A stretch of DNA of 22,684 nt from Parvularia atlantis. Lineage: Eukaryota; Opisthokonta; Rotosphaerida. The DNA is taken from contig CALSCO010001012.1 in assembly GCA_943704415.1 (NCBI GenBank), positions 1 to 22,684 of the forward strand. Direction: 5' to 3'. The number at the start of each line of letters is the position of its first letter. Position 1 is the first letter of the stretch. A model generated the notes under the pieces. That model searched no databases, was not told where the DNA came from, and was given only the letters and a program-made list of their open reading frames with translations. This document shows positions 9,699-20,449 of this stretch, piece by piece. The translations under genes and the position numbers were made by a program.

Positions 9699-12600
9699 TT
9701 AGATGTCGGCAAACATGTCGCGCGCGGGCTTGCGGCCGCCCCGGCCCGACGACGCGAACAGGTTGATCGAGTCGAGCTGGCGGGCGCGCGCGCAGTACGT
9801 CAACCCCCGCGTGCCCGCGTCACCAGTCCATGTCGCACCTGTAGTGCAGCGAGCTGCGTGTCGAGCGGGTCGTCGTCGTCGACCGGCGCCGACCGCCGCG
9901 AGTCGGCCTGGCGCACAAACGCGTTGCTGCCGCTGCTCCCCGCCGAGCTTGGCGCGCCTTCACTGGGCCGGAGCGGCGCCGTGTCCGACTGCGGGTCCAC
10001 GCTGTTGTTGCCGCGCCCGAACCAGCCGCTGAAGCGCGACGAACTCGACTGCTGCCGCGCGTCAGACCGATGCGCTCGCGGGGTGCTGCGGCACCTTTGC
10101 TCGCCCGCTCGTGGCCGGCGGCGGCAGCTCGGGGTCGTCGTGGTACTCGTTCGCGCTGGCCTTGGCGGTCGACGTCGTCTTGGCTACCCTGCTGGTGTTA
10201 CGCTGGCGCACATTCGCGTGAGCGGGGAACGCCATCGGGCTCCGGTGCACGCGCACCGCTGCGATCGCGCTCACGCGGTTGTTGGCGTTGCCGCCGCGCT
10301 CGAGGTCCAGCTCGTTGGCGCGCGCGATCGGGTTGCGCTCCGTGCGCTCGCGCACTGCCGCACCGCACGCCCTTAAACCCCGCGCGACGAGCTGCAGCGC
10401 GGACGCGCACCTTTCTCGAGCATCTCGCGGCCCTCCTCGATCGAGCCGTCGTCAAAGCTCTGGTCGTAGCGGAAGACCTTGATCGAGAACCTGTGCGCGG
10501 TGTGAGCTCGGGCTCTCGCGCGTCGTGGCCGCACGCGCCGCACCAGCCGAGGATGCGCTCAAACACGTGGAAGAGCACGAGCACGACGATGACCGCGAGG
10601 ATGATCGGCATGTACACGTTGAACCCGATGCCCAGCAGCGGCAGAAAGTCGATCTCGCCCATGACCTGGCACGCGCGCGTGAGGCGTCGCACATGCACGC
10701 GCGTGCTCGAGTGCACCTTGAAGAACACCGTGTTGCGGTTCTGCAGCAGGAACAGGAAGTTGTAGCAGAGCGGGAAGGTGAGTCGCCCGAGCATGCTGCG
10801 CGACCGAGCGCGTCAGTGCGTGCAAGCCCACGGGGCAGCACACGCACGCGGCGCAGAACAGCAGGCTGTTCTCATCCGTCTCGTGGCCCGAGACGATGTA
10901 AAAGTAGTTGAAGATGCGCAGGCGCAGCAGCGACGTGTACGCGCACGCGCACATGTACGACAGCGTGCCGACCGTGACGACCTGCGCGCAGCGTGTGAGG
11001 GTGCGCGCGTGTGGCCGATGCGGCCGGGCGCACCGTGATGCCCAGCGAGTCGATGCCCTGGAAGTTGAGCAGATAGTAAAAGACGGACAGGTGCGGCTCG
11101 GTTACGGCGAAAGTGCACTCGGACCAGACGATGAAGATCGAGAGCACGCACGCGCCCACGGCGAGCACGCGGAACACCCACGGCTCAATCCGCACGTACC
11201 ACCACCACTCTGCCGCGGCCGCACGCGGCTCAGCACGGCCAGGCGGCAGCTGGGGGGCGCGGGGCCACGCACGCATCGTCGCCAGATACTGTGCCGTCGT
11301 GCCGTTGTTGTTGGCCTGCTTCCACGCGCGGATGAAAAAGTGCGAGCTGTTGTCGCGGTTCTTCTCAATGTCCTGTGGGGCTGGCGGTGTCAGCACCGCG
11401 GTCGAGCTCGCGGCGCAGGCGCGCCTGCAGGTGGAACGAGCGGATGATGAGGCGCTGCCACTGCGTCCGGCAGCGGTTGCGGCGGTTGACGGCGGCCATG
11501 ACGCGGTAGTGCAGCTTGCGCAGCGTCTGGCGTGTCGGCGGCGCGCGTCACGGTCGTGCAGGCACAGAGCGTCGCGACGGCCGCACGCACGCTGAGGTTG
11601 ACCTCCTGCTGCGTCGTGTCGCCGTGCTCGCCCGCCGGCGGCGCGTCTTCGCCGCACTTTGTATAGATCGTGTCGACGTACGTGCGCAGCTTGTGGCCAA
11701 AGGGCACCTGCTCCGACACGGCGGCGACTTCCTGAAAGCGCGCGCCGTGAGCACGTGCACGGGCGCGGGTCCAGCGCGCCCGCACGCACCCGCATGACCT
11801 CACGCAGGATCGAGCACGCCTCGTCGTAGTCGTCGCGGTACAGCGGCGCCTTGAACTGGTTGTAACGCAGGGCGACGTCGCGGTTGGCCTTGTACCTGCG
11901 CGCGCACCCGCAGCAGTGAGCGACGCCGGGCGCGCACCGCGTGCTCGTGCGCACCAGAGCGTGCGCGGAATGTTGACGAGGCCGTAGCCGACGAACGGCA
12001 GCATCAGGAACAGGCCGTACGCGTTGGCCACGGCCATGAGGAGGCCGAGGAGTGAATCCCTGTGCGCGCCGCGTCAGTGCCGCGCGATTGCCGTGCACGC
12101 GCGCGTGTGCATGCGCACATGTCGAGCTGCGACGCGACGGCGATGTAGACGACGCCGATCGCGCCCACGACACCCATGATCGCGTACAGGATGATGTTCT
12201 CCTTGACGGCGTCCCATGCCTTCTGCATGAACGTGAACCCACCCGAGAGCGAGTACGACTGCAGGAGCGGCGCGACGGCCCTGGCGCGCGCGCATCGTCA
12301 GCACGGGCGCGCGTCAGCGCCGCGCAGGCCGCAGCCGCACCAGCACAGCATGAACACGGTCCAATAGTTGGCCTGCCAAAACGCGCTGAGGAACTCGGGC
12401 GGCGTGTAGGCGACGGGCTCGACGCAGGCCACCGTCGCGGGGCCGTCGGGCGTGGGCTCGGCGAGGGTCTGGTTGAGGCACTCGTGGTACTGGGCCTGCG
12501 CGGCGCGGCTCGTGAGCGCGCCGCGCACGGCGAGGCACGGTGCGCCGCACCGAGATGACGTCGAGCGGCATGACGAAGATGATCGAGAACGGGAAGTACC

Positions 12601-12724
12601 AGCCGATGAAGACGACAAGCAGCGTGACCTTGTTCATCGTGCGCACGTTGCCGTACTGGTACACGAGGTAGAAGACGGCCACGGCGAGCAGCACGAGCAC
12701 GGCGAGGGCCACGCCGAACGCCAT
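9699..12724 (-). CDS. LMBRD2: LMBRD2-like multi-pass membrane protein
   Basis: LMBR1-domain family; animal LMBRD2 is a plasma-membrane protein linked to GPCR signalling. Fifteen exons, from the start: 12551-12724, 12341-12495, 12119-12280, 11955-12059, 11790-11895, 11591-11731, 11425-11526, 11034-11372, 10848-10981, 10717-10795, 10544-10665, 10411-10490, 10095-10354, 9839-10051, 9699-9776; 749 aa. Hydrophobic helices begin with VALAVLVLLAVAVFYLVYQY and WYFPFSIIFVMPLDVIS. Family anchors: YWTVFMLCWAVAPLLQSY, SGGFTFMQKAWDAVKENI, GLVNIPRTLW, FGHKLRTYVDTIYTKC, QWQRLIIRSFHLQDIEKN, EPWVFRVLAVG, IVWSECTFAV, LRLRIFNYFYIVSGHETDE, GRLTFPLCYNFL, and the C-terminal MFADI that matches IFNDV in animals. The loop between the fifth and sixth helix groups is helical and cytosolic. 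The intron 11373-11424 has a GC donor, required by frame. Confidence 0.93.
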
Positions 12725-12988
12725 GGGCTGCTGCTGCCTGATGCTGCTGCTGCTGCTGCTGCTGCACGTGCGCTGTGGGCGGCATCAGCACGTGCCACAG
12801 CGCAGGACGGCGGCACGGTGGGCGCGCGGCGCGGCGCGCGGCGCGGTGGGCCGCGCTGGCGAACGCCACGTCGCCACGCGCACGCGACATGCATGTCGCG
12901 CTCAACCGGCCCCGCCACACCCGGCCCTCGCCGCGCGATGCACCGAAACTCCATAACACCCCCCCCCCTCTTCAGCGCCGCAGCGCGC
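12725..12988. other. Spacer between LMBRD2 and RPT6
   Basis: A 264-bp spacer between two minus-strand genes: upstream of LMBRD2 and downstream of RPT6. It holds a (CTG)8-like run near 12742-12765, a GGCGCG-rich patch near 12824-12846 and a run of C at about 12959-12967. I see no gene in it. Confidence 0.6.
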
Positions 12989-14778
12989 TCACTTGAACAG
13001 CTTCTTCATGCTCATGTTGGCGTCGGCGTCCTGCGCGCGCACCGCATGCGTCAGCGCGCACAGCCGCAAGCCAGCCCAGCGAACGCACCCGCTTCATGAT
13101 CTTGGCCACGGCCATCTCAAAGTCCTCCTGCGTCACGTGCACACGCCGCTCGCGCAGCGCAAACATCCCGGCCTCGGTGCACACGCCCTTGCACTCGGCG
13201 CCCGACGCGTTCGTGAGCTTCTCGGCGATCTTCTTCAGGTCGACGTCACGCTGCATGTTCATGCGCCGCGAGTGGATCTTGAGGATGTCGAGGCGGGCCT
13301 GCGCGCGTGTGCGCCTCGAGTGAGCGCTCGCGGGCGCGCGCGGAGGGACACCGCGCACGAGGTCGTTTGGCGGCGGGAACTCGATCTTGCGGTCGATGCG
13401 GCCCGGGCGCAGCAGCGCGTCGTCGAGGATGTCGATGCGATTCGTGGCCATGATCACCTGCGCCGCGCCGTATGATCAGCCCGGTACGCCTCGTCGCCGT
13501 GCCGCCCCGACCGCACCTTGATGTTCTTGTTGGCCTCAAAGCCGTCGAGCTGGTTGAGCAGCTCGAGCATCGTGCGCTGCACCTCCGAGTCGCCGCCGCC
13601 CCCGCTCTCCATGCGCGACGAGCCGATCGAGTCGATCTCGTCCATAAAGATGATCGACGGCGCGTGCTGCCTGGACGGCCGTGAGCCGGCGCGCAGCAGC
13701 CGGCGCGGGGGGCAGGCGCCACGCACCTCGCGAGCACAAACAGCTCGCGCACCATGCGCGAGCCCTCGCCGATGTACTTCTGCACGAGCTCCGAGCCCGA
13801 CACGCGGATGAACGTGCACTCGGTGTGGTGCGCGACGGCGCGCGCCAGCAGCGTCTTGCCCGTGCCCGGCGGCCCGTACAGCAGCACGCCCTGCCCGTGC
13901 GCAGCGCAGCGGGTCAGCGATCGCGGCGTGCGTGCGTGCGCGTGCCTTGGGCTGCGCGATGCCCAGGCTCTCGAACAGCTCGGGGTGCTTCACGGGCAGC
14001 TCGATCACCTGCCGGTCGCATGAGGCGCTGCAGCAGCGGTGGCCAAGCGCGGCGCCGTTCGCACCTCCTTGATCTCCTTGATCTGCTTGTCAAGCCCGCC
14101 GACCATCTCGTACGTCGAGTCGGGCACCTTCTCGACCATCATGAGGCTCACGAGCGGGTCGACCTTGCTGGGAAGGATCTGCGGCGCGGCTGAGCACGCA
14201 CGCGCCGTGAAACGCAGCATGGCACACCATGTGCAGCGCGTAGCTGTCGTTGCGCAGCGCCACGCGCACGTTCGGCGTGAGCTTGTCGATCGAGATGGAC
14301 TTGTCGATGTCGACGACGTACTTGCCCTCGGGGTGCACCTTTCGTGGCGCGCCGGCGGTCAGAGGTGGTGCGCGGTCGTCGGAAGACAGCGGAGAACGCT
14401 ACCTTCACGAGCACCTTCGTCTTGCCCATCAGCTTGACGACCTCGCCCACGTACGACCCGGGCTCCTGCAGCAGCATCAGCTCCTCGCGCAGCAGGCGGA
14501 CTGGCGTTTGCCGCGCGCGGAGGCCGGTGAGCGCGCGCGCACACCCCGGAGTGCGCAGCACGCGTACCCTTCGCGTTGAGCTCGTTGCGCTGCGCCTCGA
14601 GGCGCCGCAGGTTCTGCGTCTTGTCGGCCACGACGACCTCGAGCTCGGCAATCTTGGCGCGGTAATAGCTCGACAGGCCCTGGTCGGCCTCGGGCACGAG
14701 CCCCACGGCGACCTTGCCGCCCGCACCGCCGACGCGCTTGCCGTCGGGCACGGCCGCGGCCACGGGCGCGACGTCCAT
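12989..14778 (-). CDS. RPT6: 26S proteasome regulatory ATPase Rpt6 (PSMC5/SUG1)
   Basis: One of six AAA ATPases in the base of the 19S particle, unfolding ubiquitylated substrates. Exons from the start: 14568-14778, 14403-14500, 14228-14338, 14065-14178, 13946-14008, 13727-13890, 13517-13670, 13359-13457, 13089-13298, 12989-13030; 421 aa (human 406). The N-terminal coiled coil ([38 protein letters not shown]) and OB fold ([27 protein letters not shown]) precede the AAA domain: [20 protein letters not shown], Walker A GPPGTGKT (about 205-212), Walker B IIFMDEID (about 259-266), [38 protein letters not shown] with the arginine fingers, and KIHSRRMNM. The C-terminus NMSMKKLFK matches the human ending. 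Identity to known Rpt6 is very high, so the junctions are firm; PK|GVLLYG at 13891-13945 needs a GC donor. A CAG-rich reading upstream of 14778 could add residues. Confidence 0.97.
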
Positions 14779-15097
14779 CGCGCGCTGCTGCTGCTGCTGC
14801 GTGTTTGTGCGGCGCGCGAGCACGCGTCAGCACTGAGCGCGGCCATGCATGGCAGCGCACGTCTGGCCCGCGAAACACGAGTGCGCGAAACACGAGCCCA
14901 CGCGGCCTGGACCGAGCTCGAGGGGCACGGCGAAGGGCCACGCCACGGTCTCTTTTCCCTTCAGCGCGGCGTGGTGCACCACTCGCGTACGTCCTCTGCG
15001 CGCCCGCACCCGCCCGCCCCGTGGCTCACCCGTGCGCGACGCACGCACGCAGCCCGGCAGCCCGAGCGAGGAAAAAAAAAAAAAAAGGCAGGTGCAG
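14779..15097. promoter_or_regulatory. Divergent promoter region between RPT6 and RPL13A
   Basis: A 319-bp region separates the two divergent start codons. A pyrimidine run TCTCTTTTCCCTTC at 14949-14962 lies on the RPL13A strand, about 135 bp before its ATG, and resembles a 5' TOP transcription start; that is a guess from sequence alone. A 15-base poly(A) tract lies just before the RPL13A start codon. Confidence 0.5.
15072..15086 (+). repeat. Poly(A) tract just before the RPL13A start codon
   Basis: Fifteen consecutive A residues end 11 bases before the ATG at 15098 in a very GC-rich context. It would lie in the 5' untranslated leader of the mRNA. It could serve as an unstructured ribosome landing site or poly(A)-binding-protein site; on the other strand it is a T tract in the RPT6 promoter. 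Confidence 0.9.
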
Positions 15098-16114
15098 ATG
15101 GACGGCCCTTTCCTCAAGGTGCGGACCGATCGCCGTCTTTCTCTCTTTCCCTTTCCTGCGGCCCCGCGGCCTCCGCGTGTGCACGCCGTGCGTGCCGTCG
15201 TGGTGAGGCCGGCCGTGCGGTGTCGTGCGTGCGGGGGAACGGCGAGGGACGGGCAGGGCGCACGCTGTGCCCCGCGGGGGCTTTTTTTCCGCTCTTCCCC
15301 TTCCTGACCACGGGGCGCGCTGACCACGGGCCGCGCGCAGACGGTCGTCATTGACGGCAAGGGCCACCTGTTCGGCCGCCTGGCGTCGGTCGTGGCCAAG
15401 CAGCTGCTGATGGGCCAGAAGGTCGTGGTGCTGCGGTGCGAGGACATCTACATTAGCGGCTCGCTCATCCGCAACAAGCGTGCGCGCGCCCGCGCCTCCC
15501 GCCCCCGCAGCCGGCACGCCGCTTACGCACACACCGCGCGCAGTCAAGTACCTGCGCTACCTCGACAAGCGCATGAACACCAACCCGAGCCGCGGCCCGT
15601 ACCACTTCCGCGCGCCCTCGCGCATGTTCTTCAAGGCCGTCCGCGGCATGCTCCCGCGCAAGAGCAAGCGCGGCGAGGCGGCGATGGAGCGCCTCAAGGT
15701 CTTTGAGGGCGTGCCGCCCGTGTACGACAAGAAGAAGAAGCTCGTTGTCCCCGACGCGCTCAAGGTCGTGCGCCTGCGGTGCGTGGCCGTTCAGCTCGCC
15801 ATGTGCGCACGCCGTCTCACGCGCGCGCGCGCGCACACGCAGCCCCGGCCGCAAGTCGACGCACCTGGGCCGCCTTGCCAGCGAGGTCGGCTGGAAGTAC
15901 CACGACATCGTCAAGACGCTCGAGGAGAAGCGCAAGGCCAAGGTGAGCTTGTCGGCGGCCTGCGGATCGTTGCCAGCGCTCACGCGTGTGGGTGCAGGGC
16001 GCCGTCTACTACCAGCGCAAGAAGCAGCTGACGCAGCTCAGGGCGAAGGCGCTCGCCAACAAGAAGACGGAGCTGGCGGACGTGCACAAGCAGCTGGCGG
16101 CGCTGGGCCACTGA
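15098..16114 (+). CDS. RPL13A: 60S ribosomal protein uL13 (RPL13A/L16)
   Basis: Large-subunit ribosomal protein. Exons 15098-15118, 15341-15479, 15544-15778, 15843-15942, 15998-16114; 203 aa, the same as human RPL13A. The first exon is only MDGPFLK; the next starts [20 protein letters not shown]. Later anchors are [94 protein letters not shown] and [12 protein letters not shown]. The [17 protein letters not shown] segment is closer to animal and amoebozoan proteins than to the fungal CAFNPTRGPFHFRAPSK form. The first intron (15119-15340, 222 nt) is about four times the usual size here, and its position close to the start codon is common for ribosomal protein genes. Confidence 0.97.
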
Positions 16115-16251
16115 GCGGCGAGGACGCCGTGGTGGGTGAGACGGATGCGGGGCGTGCGGAGAGGCGTGTTTGTTGCGCGGGGGACGGGGAGAGACGGGGG
16201 GAGCCGTGTCCGCGAGTCAAGCTGCCAGTTTTCTCACGCGACCGCGCGGTG

Positions 16252-17871
16252 ATGCTCGGGATGAGGCTCGTGACGCGGCCGCGCAGCGGCGCCGCCCCAC
16301 TCGCGCGCGCCCTCGGCACCCTCGTCGAGCACGTGCGTGCGGCCCCGGCGCCCACGGCCACCGCCCCGCGCGGCACGTCGCCCGCGGCCCGCACGGCGCT
16401 CGCGGCGGCCGGCGCGCCGCTGCGCAACGACTGGACGCGGGGCGAGATCCAGGCCGTGTTCGACTCGCCGCTGGTCGACCTGCTCTTCTTTGGGGTGCGC
16501 GGCGCAGCACACGCGCGCGCCGGGGCGTGGCCTGACGGGCGGGCCGCAGGGCTACGTGCACCGGCTGCACTTTGACGGGCGCGAGGTGCAGCAGTGCACG
16601 CTGCTGTCGATCAAGACGGGCGGGTGCTCGGAGGACTGCGCCTACTGCCCGCAGTCGGCCAAGCACGACACGGGCCTCAAGGCGACCAAGCTGATGCTGC
16701 GCGACGAGATCGTCCGCGCCGCCGCCCAGGCCAAGGCCGCCGGCTCGTCGCGCTTCTGTATGGGCGCGGCCTGGCGCGACGTCCTCCACCGCCCGACCAA
16801 CTTCAAGCAGATCCTCGAGTCGGTCAAGGAAGTGCGGTGCGCCCCGCGCCTGCGGCCGCCTCCGGCCGGCACCCGCTCACGTGCGCGGTGCGTGGCGCAG
16901 GGCGATGGACATGGAGGTGTGCTGCACTCTCGGCATGCTCAGCGAGGACCAGGCGCGGCAGCTGAAGGATGCCGGCCTGACGTGCTACAACCACAACCTC
17001 GACACGTCGCGTGAGTACTACCCGAAGGTGCGCGTGGGCACAGCTGCGGGCGAGCACTGACACACGTGCGCGCGCGCTCGCAGATCATCACCACGCGCAC
17101 GTACGACGAGCGCTTGCAGACGCTCGAACACGTGCGCAACGCCGGCATTGCCGTGTGCAGCGGCGGCATCATCGGCCTGGGCGAGGACGAGAACGACCGC
17201 GTGGGCCTGCTGCACACGCTCGCGACCCTGCCCGAGCACCCCGAGTCGGTGCCAATCAACGCGCTCATCGCCGTGCCGGGCACGCCGCTCGCCGACCAGA
17301 AGGTGAGCACCGTCGCGCGACGCCTGCCTGCCTGGGCGCTCACGCGGACTTGCGCAGCCGGTCGAGGTCTTTGAGATGGTGCGCATGATCGCCACCGCGC
17401 GTATCGTCATGCCCCGGTCGATGGTGCGCCTGTCGGCCGGCCGCGTTAAGTTTTCCATGGCCGAGCAGGTCTCGTGCGGGCGTGCCGCTGGCGGGCGTGC
17501 AGCGTGCTGACGCGGGCGCGGGCGCAGGCGCTGTGCTTCATGGCCGGGGCCAACTCAATCTTCACGGGCGACAAGCTGCTGACCACGCCCAACAACGACA
17601 AGACCGACGACCAGCGCATGTTTGAGCTGCTCGGTGCGCGCGCCCGCCCGCCTGCCGCGCGGCACATCGGCTCACGCGCCCGCGCGCAGGGCTCGTGCCC
17701 AAGAGCGCCAACCTGCTCCAGGGCGCCGACAAGGATGAGGCGTGGCAGTACAGCCGCGGGGTCACGGCCGAGGCTGACGCGACACAGGCGAGCGCGGCCG
17801 GCAGCTGCGAGTGCGGCAAGAGCGGCGGCTGCGGGGCGCCCGCGCCCGAGGCGCGCACACAGGCACTGTAA
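16252..17871 (+). CDS. BIO2: Biotin synthase, radical SAM enzyme, probably mitochondrial
   Basis: Inserts sulfur into dethiobiotin to make biotin. Exons 16252-16494, 16550-16836, 16901-17027, 17084-17302, 17358-17468, 17528-17633, 17690-17871; 424 aa. The first ~45 residues ([20 protein letters not shown]...) are Arg/Ala/Pro-rich and acid-poor, fitting a mitochondrial presequence; the core starts at [20 protein letters not shown]. The radical-SAM cluster motif CxxxCxxC is C107, C111 and C114 in [15 protein letters not shown]. The ligands of the second, sulfur-donating cluster are present: Cys in RFCMGAAW, Cys in [12 protein letters not shown], and Arg in [16 protein letters not shown] and [19 protein letters not shown] are also intact. 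The C-terminus has an unusual Cys-rich tail, [13 protein letters not shown]. All six introns are GT-AG. It is downstream of RPL13A with a 137-bp gap. Confidence 0.96.
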
Positions 17872-17934
17872 CAGCGCCTCGTTCAGTTATGCATGCAGGG
17901 CTGGTACAGGTTGCACGGGGTGCCGGGCGGGTAT

Positions 17935-19972
17935 TCAAAAGAAGGGGAAGCACGACCGCGCGGCCGGTGACGTCGTCGACGTGGGGGAGGCCGCCGCAGC
18001 GGCTGCAGCGGCAACCGCGACGCTGCCCGACGCACTGCGCGCGGGGCCGACGCGCTCGATCCGCCGCAGCAGATCCGACTGCATCAGCTCGTCCGTGTCC
18101 GGCAGGTCGATGCTGGCGCGCCGCTGGTCAGCTGCCGGGCGCGCGCCGTGCCGGTGCTCCGAGGCGCCGCACCGCAGGATCTTGAGCTGCGGACGCCTCT
18201 TGGCGTAGAGCTTGCTGATGACCGTGCGGCTGATGTCGTTGGCCTCGAGGCTGGCGCGCGAGGTCAGCATGGCACACGGGCGCAGTGTCCGGCGAGGCGC
18301 ACTCGAGCTTCTCGAGCCGCGTGCACAGCGGCAGCACGTCCGCCACGGCCGCCGCGCCCTCGTCCGTCATGTCCGTGTTGGCGAGGCTAAAACACCGCGG
18401 TGAGCAGGCCGTGCGAGCGTCACGACGGCACGCACGAGACCCAAGTTAGCGCGGGGCAGCGGCGCAGTTGCGTCGTCAGGATCAGCAGGCCGTCGTTGCC
18501 GAACGGGTTGTCGTCAAAGCTGCTCCAAAGTCAGAACCACGCGCGCACACCTGGCGTGCGATGCGGCGGCACACTGCAACTGCTCGATGCCGGTGCAGCG
18601 GTGCAGGGCAGCGGCGACAGCGCTGATGCCGACCGCGTCGACTTCGTTCTGCTCGATGCTGACCGCACGACGGTCACGGCGCCGCCACACAGGCGGTCGT
18701 GCGCGCACCTCAGGTGCAGCAGCGACGGCTGGTCTATCATCACCTGCGCCAGCGCGCGCGCGCCCTCCGAACCGAGCCTGTTCTTGTTGAGGCTGTGGCT
18801 GCGGTCAGTCGTGCTCTAACTTGTGCAACATCACGCACTGCAGGTGTGTCAGCAGCGGCGAGCGCTTGTCGAGGCCGGGCAAGAGCGCCTCTATGCCCGC
18901 GGCGCCGAGCGCGTTCTCGTTCAGCCTGCGACCCGCGATCAGCACACGCGCGCCTGCTGGCACGCGCGCACGCACGAGAGCGTCTGCAGGTGCTCGCACA
19001 TTGTCAGGCCCTCGGCGAGAGCGCGCGCGCCGGTGGGCCCGAGCTCGTTGCGATCGAGCCTGCGCGCGCCGTCGCGATCAGTGTGCGTGCGAGCGTGGGC
19101 GCTGCCAGCGCACAGCAGGTGCTGCAGCCCACGCAGGAAAGGGAATGCCTGGACGAGCGCTTTTATGCCGCTGGGGCCGAGCTTGTTGTCGACGAGTCGC
19201 AGCCGCGACAGCTGGTGGAACGCGGGGCTGCCGAGCGACGCCGCAATGAACGCCATGCCCTGGTGGCCAAACTGGTTGCGCGAGAGGCTGCCGCGCCATC
19301 CGGTCAGCACGGAGCACGCACGGCGCGCATGCACGTCGCCGCACTCGATGTCACGAAGCGTGAGCACGGTCGAGCTATCGGCGAAGACCTCCTGCAGTGC
19401 CTTGGCGCCGACGACGCCGAGGTGGTGCCCCGACAGGCTGCGCTCGCGATCGGGGTGAGTCACAGTGTGTTTCGCACCGCTCCACACGGCCTGCGCACGC
19501 ACTTGAGCAGTCCCGACGTGATGTTGCGCTCGAGCTCCTGCTGCACGATCTTGACGGCGATCGTCGGCCTGGCCGTCGCTGTTGCGGCCGCCACGGCAAC
19601 CGGGACGCGCGCGGGCGCTACGGCCGGCTCCGGTCCCTGCGGCGACGGCAGCTGCGGCGGCAGCTCCTGAGCACGCGCGCGCTCGATGGCCGCCTCGCGC
19701 TCGCGTCGCTCGAGCTGCAGCGCGTCGCTGACGTCGGCGTGGTGCTGCTGCTTCGCCGCGGCTTCGTGCAGCACGGTCACGCGCTCGGCCGCCAGCGCTG
19801 CGGCCTGCTGCTCGGCCTCGGACTGGCGGTGCGCCTGCAGCTGCTGCTCGTGCACGGCGAGCATCCGCAGCTGCGCGGCGTGGCGTTGCGCGAGCTGCGC
19901 CGCGAGCAGCTGCGGCTCGGTCATCGCGAGGGCCGGCGGCGCGGCGAGGGCGCGTGTGTCGTCGGGCGGCAT
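17935..19972 (-). CDS. Coiled-coil plus leucine-rich-repeat protein (RNase-inhibitor type)
   Basis: Function unknown. Exons from the start: 19503-19972, 19345-19437, 19114-19287, 18976-19059, 18839-18925, 18709-18792, 18575-18658, 18436-18519, 18303-18386, 18173-18250, 17935-18112; 499 aa. The N-terminus (about 17-90) is an Ala/Gln/Glu-rich helix, probably coiled coil, followed by a Pro/Ala linker. About ten leucine-rich repeats follow (157-440), with the pattern LxxNxLGxxGxxALAxxL: for example [54 protein letters not shown]. These are the 28-residue RNase-inhibitor/NLRC3 class. Six consecutive repeats are each one exon, all split in the same phase. The tail carries [18 protein letters not shown] and a poly-Ala run. 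There is no NACHT or other enzyme domain. An in-frame ATG at 19924 (MTEPQLLA) is an equally plausible start. It meets biotin synthase tail to tail with 63 bp between. Confidence 0.88.
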
Positions 19973-20084
19973 GGGGCACGGTGGTGGCAGCGGCGGCCGT
20001 AGTGACGGGTGGTGGCGGTGGCGTGCAATGGCCCCCTTGCGCACGCGCCGACGACGTCGTGCACACGCGTCCCGCGCGCATCCG

Positions 20085-20360
20085 ATGCAGGGGCCGGGTC
20101 CCGGTCATTGCGCAACTGCGGCGCCGGACCTGCAGCCGGTGTACCTGCCCGCGCTCGTGCGGCGCTACTGGGAACGCCTACAGTCGCGCGGCGTGCCCGC
20201 GAGCTAAACCGCGGACGCGTGCTGGGCGTCGTTCTGCCGCGCCGGCGCAGAGCGCTGGATCTGGCTGTTTGCGGTGCTGAGCGACCAGCTGCTCGCGTTG
20301 CTCGACGCGACGGCCGTGCAGCCGGCGTACGCGCTCAAGTCTGTCGTCGTGACGCCGTGA
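20085..20360 (+). CDS. Small unknown protein with one intron
   Basis: I do not recognise this protein. ATG at 20085 opens MQGPGPGHCATAAPDLQPVY and YLPALVRRYWERLQSR. Joining 20085-20190 to 20251-20360 (GC donor) gives 71 aa containing ERWIWLFAVLSDQLLALLDA, a hydrophobic, Trp-rich helix, ending VVVTP. An alternative GT-AG intron (20193-20288) stays in the same frame and gives about 60 aa without the Trp-rich part. Support for a real gene: the spacing (113 bp from the LRR gene start, 89 bp from the RAD9 stop), a stop in the unspliced frame inside the intron, and normal coding composition. It could be a small membrane or mitochondrial subunit, but that is inference. Confidence 0.5.
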
Positions 20361-20449
20361 GACACTGTACAACTGTCCGTCCCGCGCGTTCACTCGTCCA
20401 GCACCGACCGTCGCACCTGCGCGCGCACGGCGCGTCAGCACACACCGTG

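Noticed and set aside
12723-12956. Plus-strand ORF starting MGCCCLMLLLLLLL, like a signal peptide
   Set aside because: The leucines come from a CTG repeat in the LMBRD2 promoter; the rest is Arg/Ala noise and there is no donor-acceptor pattern.
10872-12959. A 695-aa open frame on the minus strand
   Set aside because: It only strings together parts of LMBRD2 exons with unspliced introns and off-frame translation; the spliced model explains the conserved segments better.
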